DNA of 64,000 bases from positions 1-64,000 of the forward strand of contig CALQKH020000014.1 in NCBI GenBank assembly GCA_943331105.2, written 5' to 3'. The position numbers and the translations under genes are program-made. Under the pieces are notes generated by a model. It was not told the origin of the DNA, ran no database searches, and was given only the letters and a program-made list of their open reading frames with translations. Shown one piece after another: positions 39,716 through 47,799 of the stretch. Source of the DNA: Akkermansia muciniphila. GTDB lineage: Bacteria > Pseudomonadota > Gammaproteobacteria > Burkholderiales > Burkholderiaceae_C. Positions within the stretch are counted from its first letter, which is position 1. Each line of letters opens with the position of its first letter.

Positions 39716-40447
39716 TCAGTCCACCCAGTGGGTGAAGTCTTGCGCTGGCACCCGTGTGGTCTGAAAGGTGTTGACCAGCGCTGACTCATCGGCATAGCCC
39801 AGCGACATGCCGCAGACCACCATTTCGTTCTCACCCGCGCCGATCAGCGGCAAGATGATTTTGGAAAACCCGTTCCAAGCCGCTTGCGGGCAGGTGTGCA
39901 GACCCCGTGAGCGGGCGGCCACCATGATGCTTTGCAAGAACATGCCGTAGTCGAGCAAACTGCCCCGTCCCATGACCTTGTCGATGGTGAAGATCAGGCC
40001 CACAGGCGCGTCGAAAAAGCGGAAATTCTTTTGGTGCTGGGCGTGCATCATGGCTTTGTCGCCCTTGCCAATGCCCAGCACGCCATAGAGGCCAAAACCG
40101 CACTCGCGGCGGCGATCGATGTAGGGACTGACCCATTTTTCAGGGTAGTAATCGTAGGCCTCGGCGTAATCAGAAGCCAGGGCCGGATTCGCGCTGATGG
40201 CGTCGTGCGCAGCGCAGGTCTTGGTCACCAGCTCGTCGCGTTTGGCGCCTTGCAGAACATACACCTTCCAGGGCTGGGTGTTGGTGCCGCTGGGTGAGCG
40301 GGCGGCAATGCTCAGCACCTCTTGCAACACATTGCGCTCCACCGCTTGGGGCAAATAGGCGCGGGCCGAAAATCGGCTCAGAATGGCGGCGTCTACGCTC
40401 GCGGGGTCATTCACGCGGGTGCTGACCTGGGGTCCGGTGGTTTTCAT
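39716..40447 (-). CDS. nitroreductase family FMN oxidoreductase
   Basis: This 243-residue NAD(P)H-dependent flavoenzyme shows the FMN-binding start RFSARAYLPQAVERNVLQEV, ARSPSGTNTQPWKVYVL and the C-terminal VVCGMSLGYADE. The physiological substrate (nitroaromatic, quinone or enone) is unknown. The ATG at 40447 overlaps the thioesterase stop (ATGA). The 74-residue upstream extension of the frame is thioesterase DNA and is excluded. It lies 41 bp before the LivHM gene. Confidence 0.9.
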   Translation of the reverse strand: MKTTGPQVSTRVNDPASVDAAILSRFSARAYLPQAVERNVLQEVLSIAARSPSGTNTQPWKVYVLQGAKRDELVTKTCAAHDAISANPALASDYAEAYDYYPEKWVSPYIDRRRECGFGLYGVLGIGKGDKAMMHAQHQKNFRFFDAPVGLIFTIDKVMGRGSLLDYGMFLQSIMVAARSRGLHTCPQAAWNGFSKIILPLIGAGENEMVVCGMSLGYADESALVNTFQTTRVPAQDFTHWVD

Positions 40448-40908
40448 GTCAAGGTCTCCAAAAATGCTTTGAGTGCGGCTGGCAGGGGCACGGGGCGGCG
40501 GGTCTGACGGTCCACGTACACATGCACAAAGTGACCCCGGGCGGCGGTCAGATCTGCGCCTTGGGCGAACAGGCCCACCTCGTAGCGCACGCTGGACGTG
40601 CCCAATTTGGCCACACGGATGCCCGCGTCGATGGTTTGCGGAAAAGCCAAAGGCGCGAAGTAGAAACACTGGGTTTCAACCACCAGGCCGATGGTGCTGC
40701 CCGCGTGGATGTCCAGCACACCCTGCTCGATCAGGGTGGCGTTCACTGCTGTGTCGAACCAGCTGTAGTACACCACGTTGTTCACATGGCCGTACACGTC
40801 ATTGTCCATCCAGCGGGTGCTGATGGCGCGAAACGCTTTGTAGCTGCTGCGGGCGTCAGGTTGCGCCTTGGCGGGGGCTGTTTCAGAGGTGGTTGCAGGG
40901 GTGTTCAT
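40444..40908 (-). CDS. 4-hydroxybenzoyl-CoA/acyl-CoA thioesterase family protein (hotdog)
   Basis: This 154-residue single-hotdog thioesterase has the catalytic-type Asp in TRWMDNDVYGHVNNVVYYSWFD, as in the YbgC/4HBT family. It likely hydrolyses short or aromatic acyl-CoA. The start at 40908 overlaps the deacetylase stop (ATGA); nine extra upstream residues of the frame are discarded. It sits between a deacetylase and a nitroreductase in a coupled run. Confidence 0.88.
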   Translation of the reverse strand: MNTPATTSETAPAKAQPDARSSYKAFRAISTRWMDNDVYGHVNNVVYYSWFDTAVNATLIEQGVLDIHAGSTIGLVVETQCFYFAPLAFPQTIDAGIRVAKLGTSSVRYEVGLFAQGADLTAARGHFVHVYVDRQTRRPVPLPAALKAFLETLT

Positions 40909-41834
40909 CGCCCGAGATTGTGCCAGCGTTGCCAATAGCCCAAAGCGACATCCCAGGTCTGCATTTGCACCTGCACTGTGGTCTCGATGTCATGACCGTA
41001 GCCTCCGCCCATGCACATGACCACCGGCAGCTTGCGTTGCCAAGCCCAGTCCATCACCACCCTGTCGCGGGCCTGCATGCCGTCCATCGAGAGTTTGAGG
41101 CGTCCCAAACGGTCCCCCTCGTGCGGGTCGGCTCCGGCCAGATAAATGACCAACTGCGGATCGAACCTGTCTTGCAGCGTTTGCAAGGCTTGATGCAGCG
41201 CGGCCAGATACGGCTCGTCGGTGCAGCCATCCGGCAGACCCACGTCCAGATCGCTCGGTTCTTTGCGAAACGGGAAGTTCTTTTCACCATGCATCGACAG
41301 GGTGAACACGCTGGGGTCTTTGGCAAACACATGCGCGGTGCCATTGCCTTGGTGCACGTCCAGGTCAACCACCGCCACCTTCAATGTTTGCCGATGGTGC
41401 CGCCAAGCCTCGGCCTGCATCAGGCGGGCCGTTACGGCAATGTCGTTGAACACACAAAAGCCCCCACCCTTGTGCGCATAGGCATGGTGGGTGCCCCCGG
41501 CCAAGTTGCCCGCCACCCCTTGACTCAGCGCATCGCGGGCGGCGGCGACAGTGGCGCCTACCGATCGCCTTGCCCGCTCGGCCATGGCCGGGCTCCAGGG
41601 AAAACCAATCTCGCGCTGCAGCGCTGGCTCCAAGCTGCCCGTGGCCACGCCCTGGATGTACGCGGGCGTGTGCACCAGCGCCAGCTCGCCGTCACTGGCG
41701 GCCGGGGCCTCACGCATGACAACGGCCGGTAACTCTTGCGTCAAGCGATCCCGCAGTCGGCTGTACTTGCGCATCGGAAAGCGGTGACCTTCGGGCAAAG
41801 GCAGGACAAAGTGGTCGGCGTAATAAGCGTGCAT
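40905..41834 (-). CDS. histone deacetylase-family (AcuC-type) hydrolase
   Basis: This Zn-dependent deacetylase of the arginase/HDAC fold has 309 residues. The metal site is visible in VAVVDLDVHQGNGTAHVF (Asp, His) and YLAGADPHEGDRLG (Asp). Further blocks are LAGGTHHAYAHKGGGFCVFND (His-His pair) and CMGGGYGHDIE. Bacterial relatives remove acetyl groups from proteins such as acetyl-CoA synthetase (AcuC) or from small amines. It is the first gene of the overlapping minus-strand operon and is divergent from a phasin gene. Confidence 0.9.
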   Translation of the reverse strand: MHAYYADHFVLPLPEGHRFPMRKYSRLRDRLTQELPAVVMREAPAASDGELALVHTPAYIQGVATGSLEPALQREIGFPWSPAMAERARRSVGATVAAARDALSQGVAGNLAGGTHHAYAHKGGGFCVFNDIAVTARLMQAEAWRHHRQTLKVAVVDLDVHQGNGTAHVFAKDPSVFTLSMHGEKNFPFRKEPSDLDVGLPDGCTDEPYLAALHQALQTLQDRFDPQLVIYLAGADPHEGDRLGRLKLSMDGMQARDRVVMDWAWQRKLPVVMCMGGGYGHDIETTVQVQMQTWDVALGYWQRWHNLGR

Positions 41835-41938
41835 GGATTGATTCAGAGCAAGGTGATTCTAGAAAACACTCTCTAAACTGAGCCAAGAGTGGGCTCAAGT
41901 CCTTGCAATGCTCGGTAGTCAACCTAAAATTCAGCTTA

Positions 41939-41956
41939 TGCTGCACTGCAACAAAG
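41939..41956. promoter_or_regulatory. candidate PhaR-type site upstream of phasin
   Basis: TGCTGCACTGCAACAAAG contains the dyad TGCACTGCA and resembles the TGC/GCA-rich sites bound by the PHA regulator PhaR. It lies about 80 bp before the phasin start in the intergenic region shared with the deacetylase operon. The match is to a remembered pattern only. Confidence 0.35.
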
Positions 41957-42020
41957 TTGTACGGTCTCGGCCAGTTACGGCGCAGTCCTCTTGAAATCAA
42001 ACCCTTCTCTGGAGCCTCTC

Positions 42021-42563
42021 ATGATGACACCCGAACAAATCGTCGCCTCGCACAAAGCCAATGTTGAAACCCTGTTTGGCCTGACCGCCAAAGCCTTTGA
42101 AGGCGTTGAAAAGCTGGTCGAACTGAACCTGAACGCCGCCAAAGCGGCCTTGGACGAATCGGCGCACAACACACAAGCTGTTTTGAGCGTGAAAGATGCC
42201 CAAGAGTTGCTGGCCATGCAAGCCAACCTGTTCCAGCCATTGGCTGAAAAAACTGCAGCTTACAGCCGTCACCTCTACGACATTGCATCTGGCACAGGCA
42301 GTGAATTCACCAAAGCTTTTGAAAACCAATCGGTTGCCGCCCAAAAACAGTTCAGCACCTTGGTGGAAACTGCGACACAAAACGCGCCAGCTGGCTCTGA
42401 GCAAGCTGTGGCCATGATGAAGGGGGCCGTTACCGCCGCCACCTCAGCCTACGAGTCGGTGCAAAAAGCGGTCAAGCAAGCCACCGACATGGCCGAATCC
42501 AACATCGCTGCAGTGACCCAAACGGTCACCGCCGCTGCTCCTAAAGCCGCCAAGAAAAAGTAA
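42021..42563 (+). CDS. phaP: phasin family protein (PHA granule)
   Basis: This 180-residue amphipathic helical protein coats polyhydroxyalkanoate granules. The phasin pattern is clear: [20 protein letters not shown], a long helical middle with [19 protein letters not shown], and a Lys/Ala-rich C-terminus (AAPKAAKKK). I use the ATG at 42021, 7 nt after GGAG, not the frame start at 41991. It indicates PHA storage in the host. Two hairpins follow, the second with a T-tract. Confidence 0.92.
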   Translation: MMTPEQIVASHKANVETLFGLTAKAFEGVEKLVELNLNAAKAALDESAHNTQAVLSVKDAQELLAMQANLFQPLAEKTAAYSRHLYDIASGTGSEFTKAFENQSVAAQKQFSTLVETATQNAPAGSEQAVAMMKGAVTAATSAYESVQKAVKQATDMAESNIAAVTQTVTAAAPKAAKKK

Positions 42564-42572
42564 TTCACGGCC

Positions 42573-42595
42573 GTTCAAGTCTTGCTGACTTGAAC
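42573..42595 (+). terminator. hairpin just downstream of the phasin gene
   Basis: A 9-bp perfect stem GTTCAAGTC/GACTTGAAC with loop TTGCT starts 10 bp after the phasin stop. It lacks a T-run, so it is more likely an mRNA 3'-stabilising structure than a terminator; the real terminator lies at 42661. Confidence 0.55.
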
Positions 42596-42660
42596 AGTTG
42601 GTTGCAAGTTGTCTCCTCGGATCCTTTTGAATTTCATCTGGGAAACAGGGATCCCTTCCA

Positions 42661-42689
42661 GGGCTGATCGCCAGATCAGCCCTTTTTTT
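42661..42689 (+). terminator. rho-independent terminator after the phasin gene
   Basis: GGGCTGAT/ATCAGCCC is an 8-bp stem with a six-base loop, followed by seven T residues. It ends 18 bp before the stop of the convergent patatin gene and would end phasin transcription. Confidence 0.9.
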
Positions 42690-42707
42690 GTGCTTCAAAA
42701 GCCCTCT

Positions 42708-43616
42708 TCAACGGCCCGCTTCAAAAGCAGCCATTCGGACTTTGAGGCCGGGCAGCGCCTCCCGCATGGCGGCCCTGCCCGCTTCAATCGAGCGCATGCG
42801 GGCGCTGAAGTCGGCGCTTTTAACCCCAGTCAAAGCTGGTCGAACCACCCAGTCGGCATCTTTCAAGGCCAGTTGGTTGATGCTCTTGCCCATGATGGCA
42901 AAGGTCTGCATGAGGATCTGAAACGTGTCGCCAGAAGGGTTGCCTTCGGGATCGCTGGAAATATCGACCGCAATCACAAAGTTGGCCCCCATTTCGCGGG
43001 TCTGACGGACCGGCACAGGCGCCACCAACCCGCCATCCACGTATTCACGATCGGCCACGCGCACCGGCTGAAACACCCCCGGCACCGCACTCGAAGCGCG
43101 CACCGCAGCGCCCGTATTGCCCCGCCTGAATGTGATGGCATCGCCATTGCCCAAGTCGGTGGCCACAATGCCCACGGGGATCCTCATTTGCTCCAATGTT
43201 CGTCCGCCCACTTGGGTGTTCACATACCGGGCCAAAGCTTCGCCGCGCAAAGCGCCTCGGTTCAAAATGGGCAGCATCCAGTCGGTGATCTCGGCCTCTT
43301 GCATGCTTTCGGCAACGCGAATCAGCTCAGCGGGGGTCTTGCCACTGGCGTACAAAGCGGCCACCAAACTGCCAGCAGAAGTCCCCACCAAATAGGCAGG
43401 TCGCAGACCGGCCTCTTCGAGCACCTGAATCACACCCACATGCGCGAATCCCCGCGCTGCGCCACCGCCCAAGGCCAAGCCCAAACGCAACTCTTTGCGC
43501 TCCACACCTGGCACGGGCACGACCGAGGGCGTTGTGGGCGGCACACTGGTGCAAGCGGCCAAAATCACCGCCAGACCCAAGAGCGCCAAACGCTGGCCCC
43601 AAGCCTTCAAGTCCAT
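42708..43616 (-). CDS. patatin-like phospholipase lipoprotein
   Basis: This 302-residue lipid acyl hydrolase is anchored as a lipoprotein. The lipobox LAAC follows a hydrophobic leader (LALLGLAVILAAC), then a Pro-rich linker. The catalytic dyad is present: oxyanion loop GGGAARGFAH, nucleophile GTSAGS and DGG (YVDGGLVAPVPV). Start MDLKAWG at 43616 is preferred over a frame start at 43670 because it gives a compact signal. A truncated paralogue lacking this core lies at 51516-52025. Confidence 0.9.
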   Translation of the reverse strand: MDLKAWGQRLALLGLAVILAACTSVPPTTPSVVPVPGVERKELRLGLALGGGAARGFAHVGVIQVLEEAGLRPAYLVGTSAGSLVAALYASGKTPAELIRVAESMQEAEITDWMLPILNRGALRGEALARYVNTQVGGRTLEQMRIPVGIVATDLGNGDAITFRRGNTGAAVRASSAVPGVFQPVRVADREYVDGGLVAPVPVRQTREMGANFVIAVDISSDPEGNPSGDTFQILMQTFAIMGKSINQLALKDADWVVRPALTGVKSADFSARMRSIEAGRAAMREALPGLKVRMAAFEAGR

Positions 43617-43689
43617 ACCCGATCGCCTGCCAATGTGGCTGTTTTTTTGATGATGATCCCTTGAAGCCATTTTTCTCTCAAATCTTGTT

Positions 43690-43708
43690 GATAATGATTC
43701 GCATTTGG
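43690..43708 (+). promoter_or_regulatory. Fur box before the iron-binding protein gene
   Basis: GATAATGATTCGCATTTGG matches 13 of 19 positions of the Fur consensus GATAATGATAATCATTATC, with a perfect left half. It is 40 bp before the start codon of a ferric-iron binding protein and about 75 bp from the divergent patatin start, so iron repression of the binding protein is expected. Confidence 0.75.
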
Positions 43709-43747
43709 ATTAAACTTTACCCACCGCAACCGACCACGACTGAAACC

Positions 43748-44791
43748 ATGCTTTTCACACGATCCATTCTGAGCTTGGCTTGCCTGATGACTGCCGCGTC
43801 CAGCATGGCTCAAGACAAAATCTTGAACATCTATTCAGCACGCCATTACCCCAGTGACGAGCTCATGTACAGCGAATTCACCAAAGCCACTGGCATCAAA
43901 ATCAACCGTGTGGACGCTGACGATGCCGGTATTCTCGCCCGTCTCAAGGCCGAAGGCACCGCCTCCCCCGCCGATGTGATCTTGTTGGTGGACGCTGCAC
44001 GATTGTGGCGAGCTGAAGTCGATGGTTTGTTCCAACCCATCAGGTCAAAATTGCTAGAGGATGCCATCCCCTCCAATTTGCGCGCCAAACCTGCTGCCAA
44101 CGGCGGCACGGCCTGGTTTGGCCTGTCCACCCGCGCCCGCGTCACGGTCTTTGACAAAACCAAATTTGATCCCTCCGATGTGGACAGCTACGAGAAACTC
44201 GCCGATGCCAAATTCAAAAACAGACTGTGCATCCGCAGCGGCTCCCACCCCTACAACCTGAGCCTGTTTGGTGCCATGACCGAGCACCTCGGCCCACAAA
44301 AAACAGAAGTTTGGCTCAAAGGTTTGGTGGACAACATGGCCCGCAGCCCCAAGGGTGGCGACACCGACCAAATCCGGGCTGTGGCCTCGGGTGAATGTGG
44401 TGTGGCCGTGACCAACACCTATTATTTGGCCCGACTGATGCGGTCAAGCAAAGCCGAGGACCGCGTTGTGGCCGACAAAATCGGCGTGGTGTTTCCCAAC
44501 CAATCGAGTTGGGGCACACACATGAACGTCGCAGGGGGTGCCGTCGCCCGAAACGCAAAAAACACCGAGAACGCTGTCAAGTTCCTCGAATACTTGGCCA
44601 GTCCATCTGCGCAAAACCACTTTGCCAACGGCAACAACGAATGGCCAGCCGCCAAAGGTGTGAATTTTGACAATCCAGCCCTCAAAGCCATGACGGGAGG
44701 AAGCTTCAAAAGCGAATTGCTCCCGATCAGTGCCGTGGGCATGAACCAGGTCAGGGTTCAACAAATGCTGGACCGAGTTGGTTTCAAGTAA
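43748..44791 (+). CDS. Fe(III) ABC transporter substrate-binding protein
   Basis: This periplasmic iron-binding protein of the FbpA/FutA type has 347 residues. It has a signal peptide ending SSMAQ, then LNIYSARHYPSDELMYSEF and the paired tyrosines in VAVTNTYYLARLM that bind Fe(III). The segment GTHMNVAGGAVARNAKN is also typical. The start is taken at 43748; the longer frame from 43532 reads through the Fur box. No permease or ATPase gene accompanies it here, so the rest of the importer must be elsewhere. It converges with ahpF with no gap. Confidence 0.92.
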   Translation: MLFTRSILSLACLMTAASSMAQDKILNIYSARHYPSDELMYSEFTKATGIKINRVDADDAGILARLKAEGTASPADVILLVDAARLWRAEVDGLFQPIRSKLLEDAIPSNLRAKPAANGGTAWFGLSTRARVTVFDKTKFDPSDVDSYEKLADAKFKNRLCIRSGSHPYNLSLFGAMTEHLGPQKTEVWLKGLVDNMARSPKGGDTDQIRAVASGECGVAVTNTYYLARLMRSSKAEDRVVADKIGVVFPNQSSWGTHMNVAGGAVARNAKNTENAVKFLEYLASPSAQNHFANGNNEWPAAKGVNFDNPALKAMTGGSFKSELLPISAVGMNQVRVQQMLDRVGFK

Positions 44792-46384
44792 TCAAGCCAC
44801 GGCGGCTTCGGCCACCTCAGCGGGCACCGATGGCAAGCGAATCAGGTGGTCAAAGGCACTCAGGGCGGCTTTGGCGCCTTCGCCTGCAGCGATCACGATT
44901 TGCTTGTAAGGCACGGTGGTGCAGTCGCCGGCCGCAAAAACGCCCGCCACATTCGTGTGGCCTTTGGCATCCACCACGATCTCGCCAAACTTGCTCAGTT
45001 CCAAAGTACCTTTGAGGAATTCGGTGTTGGGCACCAGACCGATCTGAACAAACACGCCTTCGAGCTCCACCCAGTGGTCATCACCCGTGGTGCGGTCCTT
45101 GTAGCGGATGCCATTGACCTTGCCTTCGGCACCGGTGATTTCGGTGGTCTGAGCGCCGGTGTGCACCGTCACATTGGGCAAACTCTTGAGCTTGCTCACC
45201 AGCACCGCATCGGCTTTGAGTTGGTCGGCAAATTCAAACACCGTGACATGCGCCACGATGCCCGCCAAGTCAATCGCCGCTTCGATGCCGGAGTTGCCAC
45301 CGCCAATGACGGCCGTGCGCTTGCCCTTGAACAGCGGACCGTCGCAGTGTGGGCAATACGCCACGCCCTTGTTTTTGTACTCGGCTTCGCCGGGCACGTT
45401 CACATTGCGCCAGCGGGCACCGGTCGACAGGATGACCGAGCGGGCTTTCAAGGCGCCCCCATTGGCCATTTGCACCTCGATCAGGCCACCGGGCACAGTG
45501 GCCGGGATGATTTTCTCGGCACGCTGCAAATTCATGATGTCCACTTCGTAGAGGCGCACTTGGGCTTCCAGAGCCGCCGCAAACTTGGGACCATCGGTCT
45601 CCAGCACCGAGATGTAGTTCTCGATGGCCATGGTGTCGTTGGTCTGGCCCCCAAAACGCTCAGCCGCCACACCCACGCGGATGCCTTTTCGGGCCGCATA
45701 AACAGCGGCCGCAGCACCGGCAGGGCCACCACCCACGATCAAAACGTCGAAGGGGTCCTTGGCGGTCAACTTGGCTGCGTCGCGCTCACCGGCGTTGGTG
45801 TCGAGCTTGGCCACGATTTCTTCGACCGACATGCGGCCTGAGCCAAACACTTGGCCGTTCAAGAAGACCATGGGCACCGCCATGATCTGGCGCTCTTGCA
45901 CTTCCTTTTGGAAGGCACCGCCCTCGATGACCACAGTCTTCACATTCGGGTTCACGATGGCCATCAGCGACAAAGCCTGCACCACGTCGGGGCAGTTGTG
46001 GCAGCTCAGCGACATGTAGACCTCAAAGTTGAAGTGGCCTTCCAGCACTTTGACGCTGTCGATGACTTCAGCCTCGACCTTGGGCGGATGACCGCCTGTC
46101 CACAGCAGGGCCAGCACCAGCGATGTGAACTCGTGGCCCAAAGGCAAACCCGCAAAACGCACGCCTTGCGTTTGACCTTCACGCGCCACCACAAAAGATG
46201 GCTTGCGGGCATCGTTGCCCGAAGTGTCGAGGCTGACCTTGTCAGACAAACCGACAATGGTTTCCAGCAGGTTCTTCATGTCGACGCCCGTCTCGCTGTC
46301 GTCCAGCGAGGCCATCAGGCGAATGGGCTGGCGCAGCAAGCCCAAGTATTGCTGAAGTTGGGCTTTGAGGGTGTCGTCGAGCAT
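44792..46384 (-). CDS. ahpF: alkyl hydroperoxide reductase subunit F
   Basis: AhpF is the flavoprotein disulphide reductase that feeds electrons from NADH to AhpC. The 530-residue protein has an N-terminal double thioredoxin-fold domain with [12 protein letters not shown]- and NAD-binding regions ([34 protein letters not shown]) and the redox pair CPHCDGP. Start [10 protein letters not shown] at 46384 matches the family; the frame extends to 46450 without support. It lies 159 bp after ahpC on the same strand. Confidence 0.97.
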   Translation of the reverse strand: MLDDTLKAQLQQYLGLLRQPIRLMASLDDSETGVDMKNLLETIVGLSDKVSLDTSGNDARKPSFVVAREGQTQGVRFAGLPLGHEFTSLVLALLWTGGHPPKVEAEVIDSVKVLEGHFNFEVYMSLSCHNCPDVVQALSLMAIVNPNVKTVVIEGGAFQKEVQERQIMAVPMVFLNGQVFGSGRMSVEEIVAKLDTNAGERDAAKLTAKDPFDVLIVGGGPAGAAAAVYAARKGIRVGVAAERFGGQTNDTMAIENYISVLETDGPKFAAALEAQVRLYEVDIMNLQRAEKIIPATVPGGLIEVQMANGGALKARSVILSTGARWRNVNVPGEAEYKNKGVAYCPHCDGPLFKGKRTAVIGGGNSGIEAAIDLAGIVAHVTVFEFADQLKADAVLVSKLKSLPNVTVHTGAQTTEITGAEGKVNGIRYKDRTTGDDHWVELEGVFVQIGLVPNTEFLKGTLELSKFGEIVVDAKGHTNVAGVFAAGDCTTVPYKQIVIAAGEGAKAALSAFDHLIRLPSVPAEVAEAAVA

Positions 46385-46517
46385 GGTGATCTCCGGTTTA
46401 CAGGGTGCAGTGAACATGAACCCGCACTTGTGGCGCAGGCCAGGGAACATGGGGACTTGGGTGTATTCGTTGAGCGCAAGGCACGCAGGCTTGTGGCCCG
46501 CATGCGCTGAACTCAGC

Positions 46518-46534
46518 GCCCTGACCAGCAGGGC
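46518..46534 (-). terminator. hairpin directly after ahpC
   Basis: GCCCTG/CAGGGC with a five-base loop lies 10 bp after the ahpC stop. There is no clear T-tract on the minus strand, so it may be a partial terminator or a 3' stabiliser that keeps ahpC mRNA more abundant than ahpF. Confidence 0.4.
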
Positions 46535-46543
46535 ACCCGAGAT

Positions 46544-47110
46544 TTAGATCTTGCCGACCAGGTCGATGGAAGGCGCCAAAGTCTTGGCGCCTTCTTTCCA
46601 CTTGGCGGGGCACACTTGGCCAGGGTTGGCGGCGGTGTACTGAGCTGCTTTGAGCTTGCGCAGGGTCTCGGACACGTCACGAGCGATCTCGTTGGAGTGC
46701 ACTTCGGCCGTCTTGATCTTGCCTTCGGGGTTGATGATGAAGGTGCCGCGCAGCGCCAAGCCTTCTTCTTCGATGTGTACGCCAAAAGCGCGTGTCAGGG
46801 CATGTGTCGGGTCGCCAACCAAGGGGAACTTGGCCTTGCCCACGGCAGGCGATGTCTCGTGCCAGACTTTGTGCGAGAAGTGGGTGTCGGTGGTCACGAT
46901 GTAGACCTCGGCACCGGCTTTTTGGAACTCGGCGTAGTTGTCAGCAGCGTCTTCGATTTCTGTGGGGCAGTTGAAGGTGAAGGCTGCAGGCATGAAAATC
47001 AGCACGGACCACTCGCCTTTGAGGGTTTCGTTGGACACTTGCACGAACTTGCCGTTGTGGAAAGCTTGGGTTTTGAAAGGCTGAACTTGGGTATTGATCA
47101 AAGAGGACAT
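46544..47110 (-). CDS. ahpC: alkyl hydroperoxide reductase subunit C (typical 2-Cys peroxiredoxin)
   Basis: AhpC reduces H2O2 and organic peroxides. The peroxidatic Cys lies in FMPAAFTFNCPTEIED, a slight variant of the usual FxPxDFTFVCPTE. The resolving Cys is in GQVCPAKWKEG near the C-terminus. The length of 188 is standard. It is followed by ahpF and is probably peroxide-induced; the upstream region holds two short inverted repeats rather than an obvious OxyR array. Confidence 0.97.
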   Translation of the reverse strand: MSSLINTQVQPFKTQAFHNGKFVQVSNETLKGEWSVLIFMPAAFTFNCPTEIEDAADNYAEFQKAGAEVYIVTTDTHFSHKVWHETSPAVGKAKFPLVGDPTHALTRAFGVHIEEEGLALRGTFIINPEGKIKTAEVHSNEIARDVSETLRKLKAAQYTAANPGQVCPAKWKEGAKTLAPSIDLVGKI

Positions 47111-47144
47111 GGTGTTTCCTATGGGTGGTTTAAAAAAACTATCG

Positions 47145-47203
47145 AATGAGGTAACTCATTGGTCGCAATCATAATGCAGCCTAGGGTTTCTACTCATAAG
47201 TAG
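47145..47203 (-). promoter_or_regulatory. ahpC promoter region with two inverted repeats
   Basis: Two short palindromes lie upstream of ahpC: AATGAGGTAACTCATT (47145-47160, about 35 bp from the ATG) and CTACTCATAAGTAG (47190-47203, about 80 bp away). Each has a 4-nt centre, and their centres are about 44 bp apart. They could be regulator half-sites (LysR type, possibly OxyR), but I do not see the classic ATAG-N7-CTAT series. Confidence 0.45.
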
Positions 47204-47222
47204 TTTTTATGGCCCCGATAGG

Positions 47223-47259
47223 AAAAACCTTTAGAACCGACCCATCCTGATTGGGGCGG
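47223..47259 (-). terminator. possible terminator after the DUF423 gene
   Basis: On the minus strand an imperfect stem CCGCCCC/GGGTCGG (one mismatch) is followed after a few bases by GGTTTTT. It starts about 20 bp past the DUF423 stop. The T-tract is a little distant, so this is tentative. Confidence 0.35.
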
Positions 47260-47278
47260 ACCCTTGAGAGAGGGCAAA

Positions 47279-47719
47279 TCAAGCCCTTGTTGAACGGGGC
47301 GTTTTTAAAAACCCCAACCCCAAGCTCAGCCAAGCCAAAATCCAAGCCATGCCGCCCCACGGCACCCAAGCACGCATGGCATCCCAACCGAACACATGGC
47401 GGGCATACAGGTTGAAGCTGAACAAGAGCAAACCGACCAGCATGAGCCAACCGGCCGCCTGCAGCCAACGCCATGGCCCACCGATCCGGAGTGCCAGGCC
47501 CGTGAACAACAATCCCAGCGAATGAAATTGCTGCTGACTCAATGCGGTTTGCACTGCCGCGGGCACACCCCCGGCAAACACCGGCAAATGTGCAAATGCA
47601 GCGCTGAACACCACGCTGGCGCAGGCGCTGATCGCTCCCAGCGCCAGAAACCACCGAGCCGACAGGGGCCAAACTTCAGGTGAGGAATTTGAAGTGAAAG
47701 CAAAAGGCTGGTTGGACAT
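47279..47719 (-). CDS. DUF423 family membrane protein
   Basis: This small inner-membrane protein (146 residues) of the DUF423/YgdD family has four predicted helices. The family pattern is visible in FLALGAISACASVVFSAAFA, QQFHSLGLLFTGLAL, MLVGLLLFSFNLYA and the final WILAWLSLGLGF. Its function is unknown. I start at MSNQPFAF (47719); the frame runs to 47860 without support. It is 80 bp downstream of cfa. Confidence 0.85.
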   Translation of the reverse strand: MSNQPFAFTSNSSPEVWPLSARWFLALGAISACASVVFSAAFAHLPVFAGGVPAAVQTALSQQQFHSLGLLFTGLALRIGGPWRWLQAAGWLMLVGLLLFSFNLYARHVFGWDAMRAWVPWGGMAWILAWLSLGLGFLKTPRSTRA

Positions 47720-47799
47720 GGTGTGTGGGCACAAGACAAAAATGGGACCCGTGCATTGGAGCATGTTCGGGAGCCCCATGCGCCACCAGGAATGCACGC

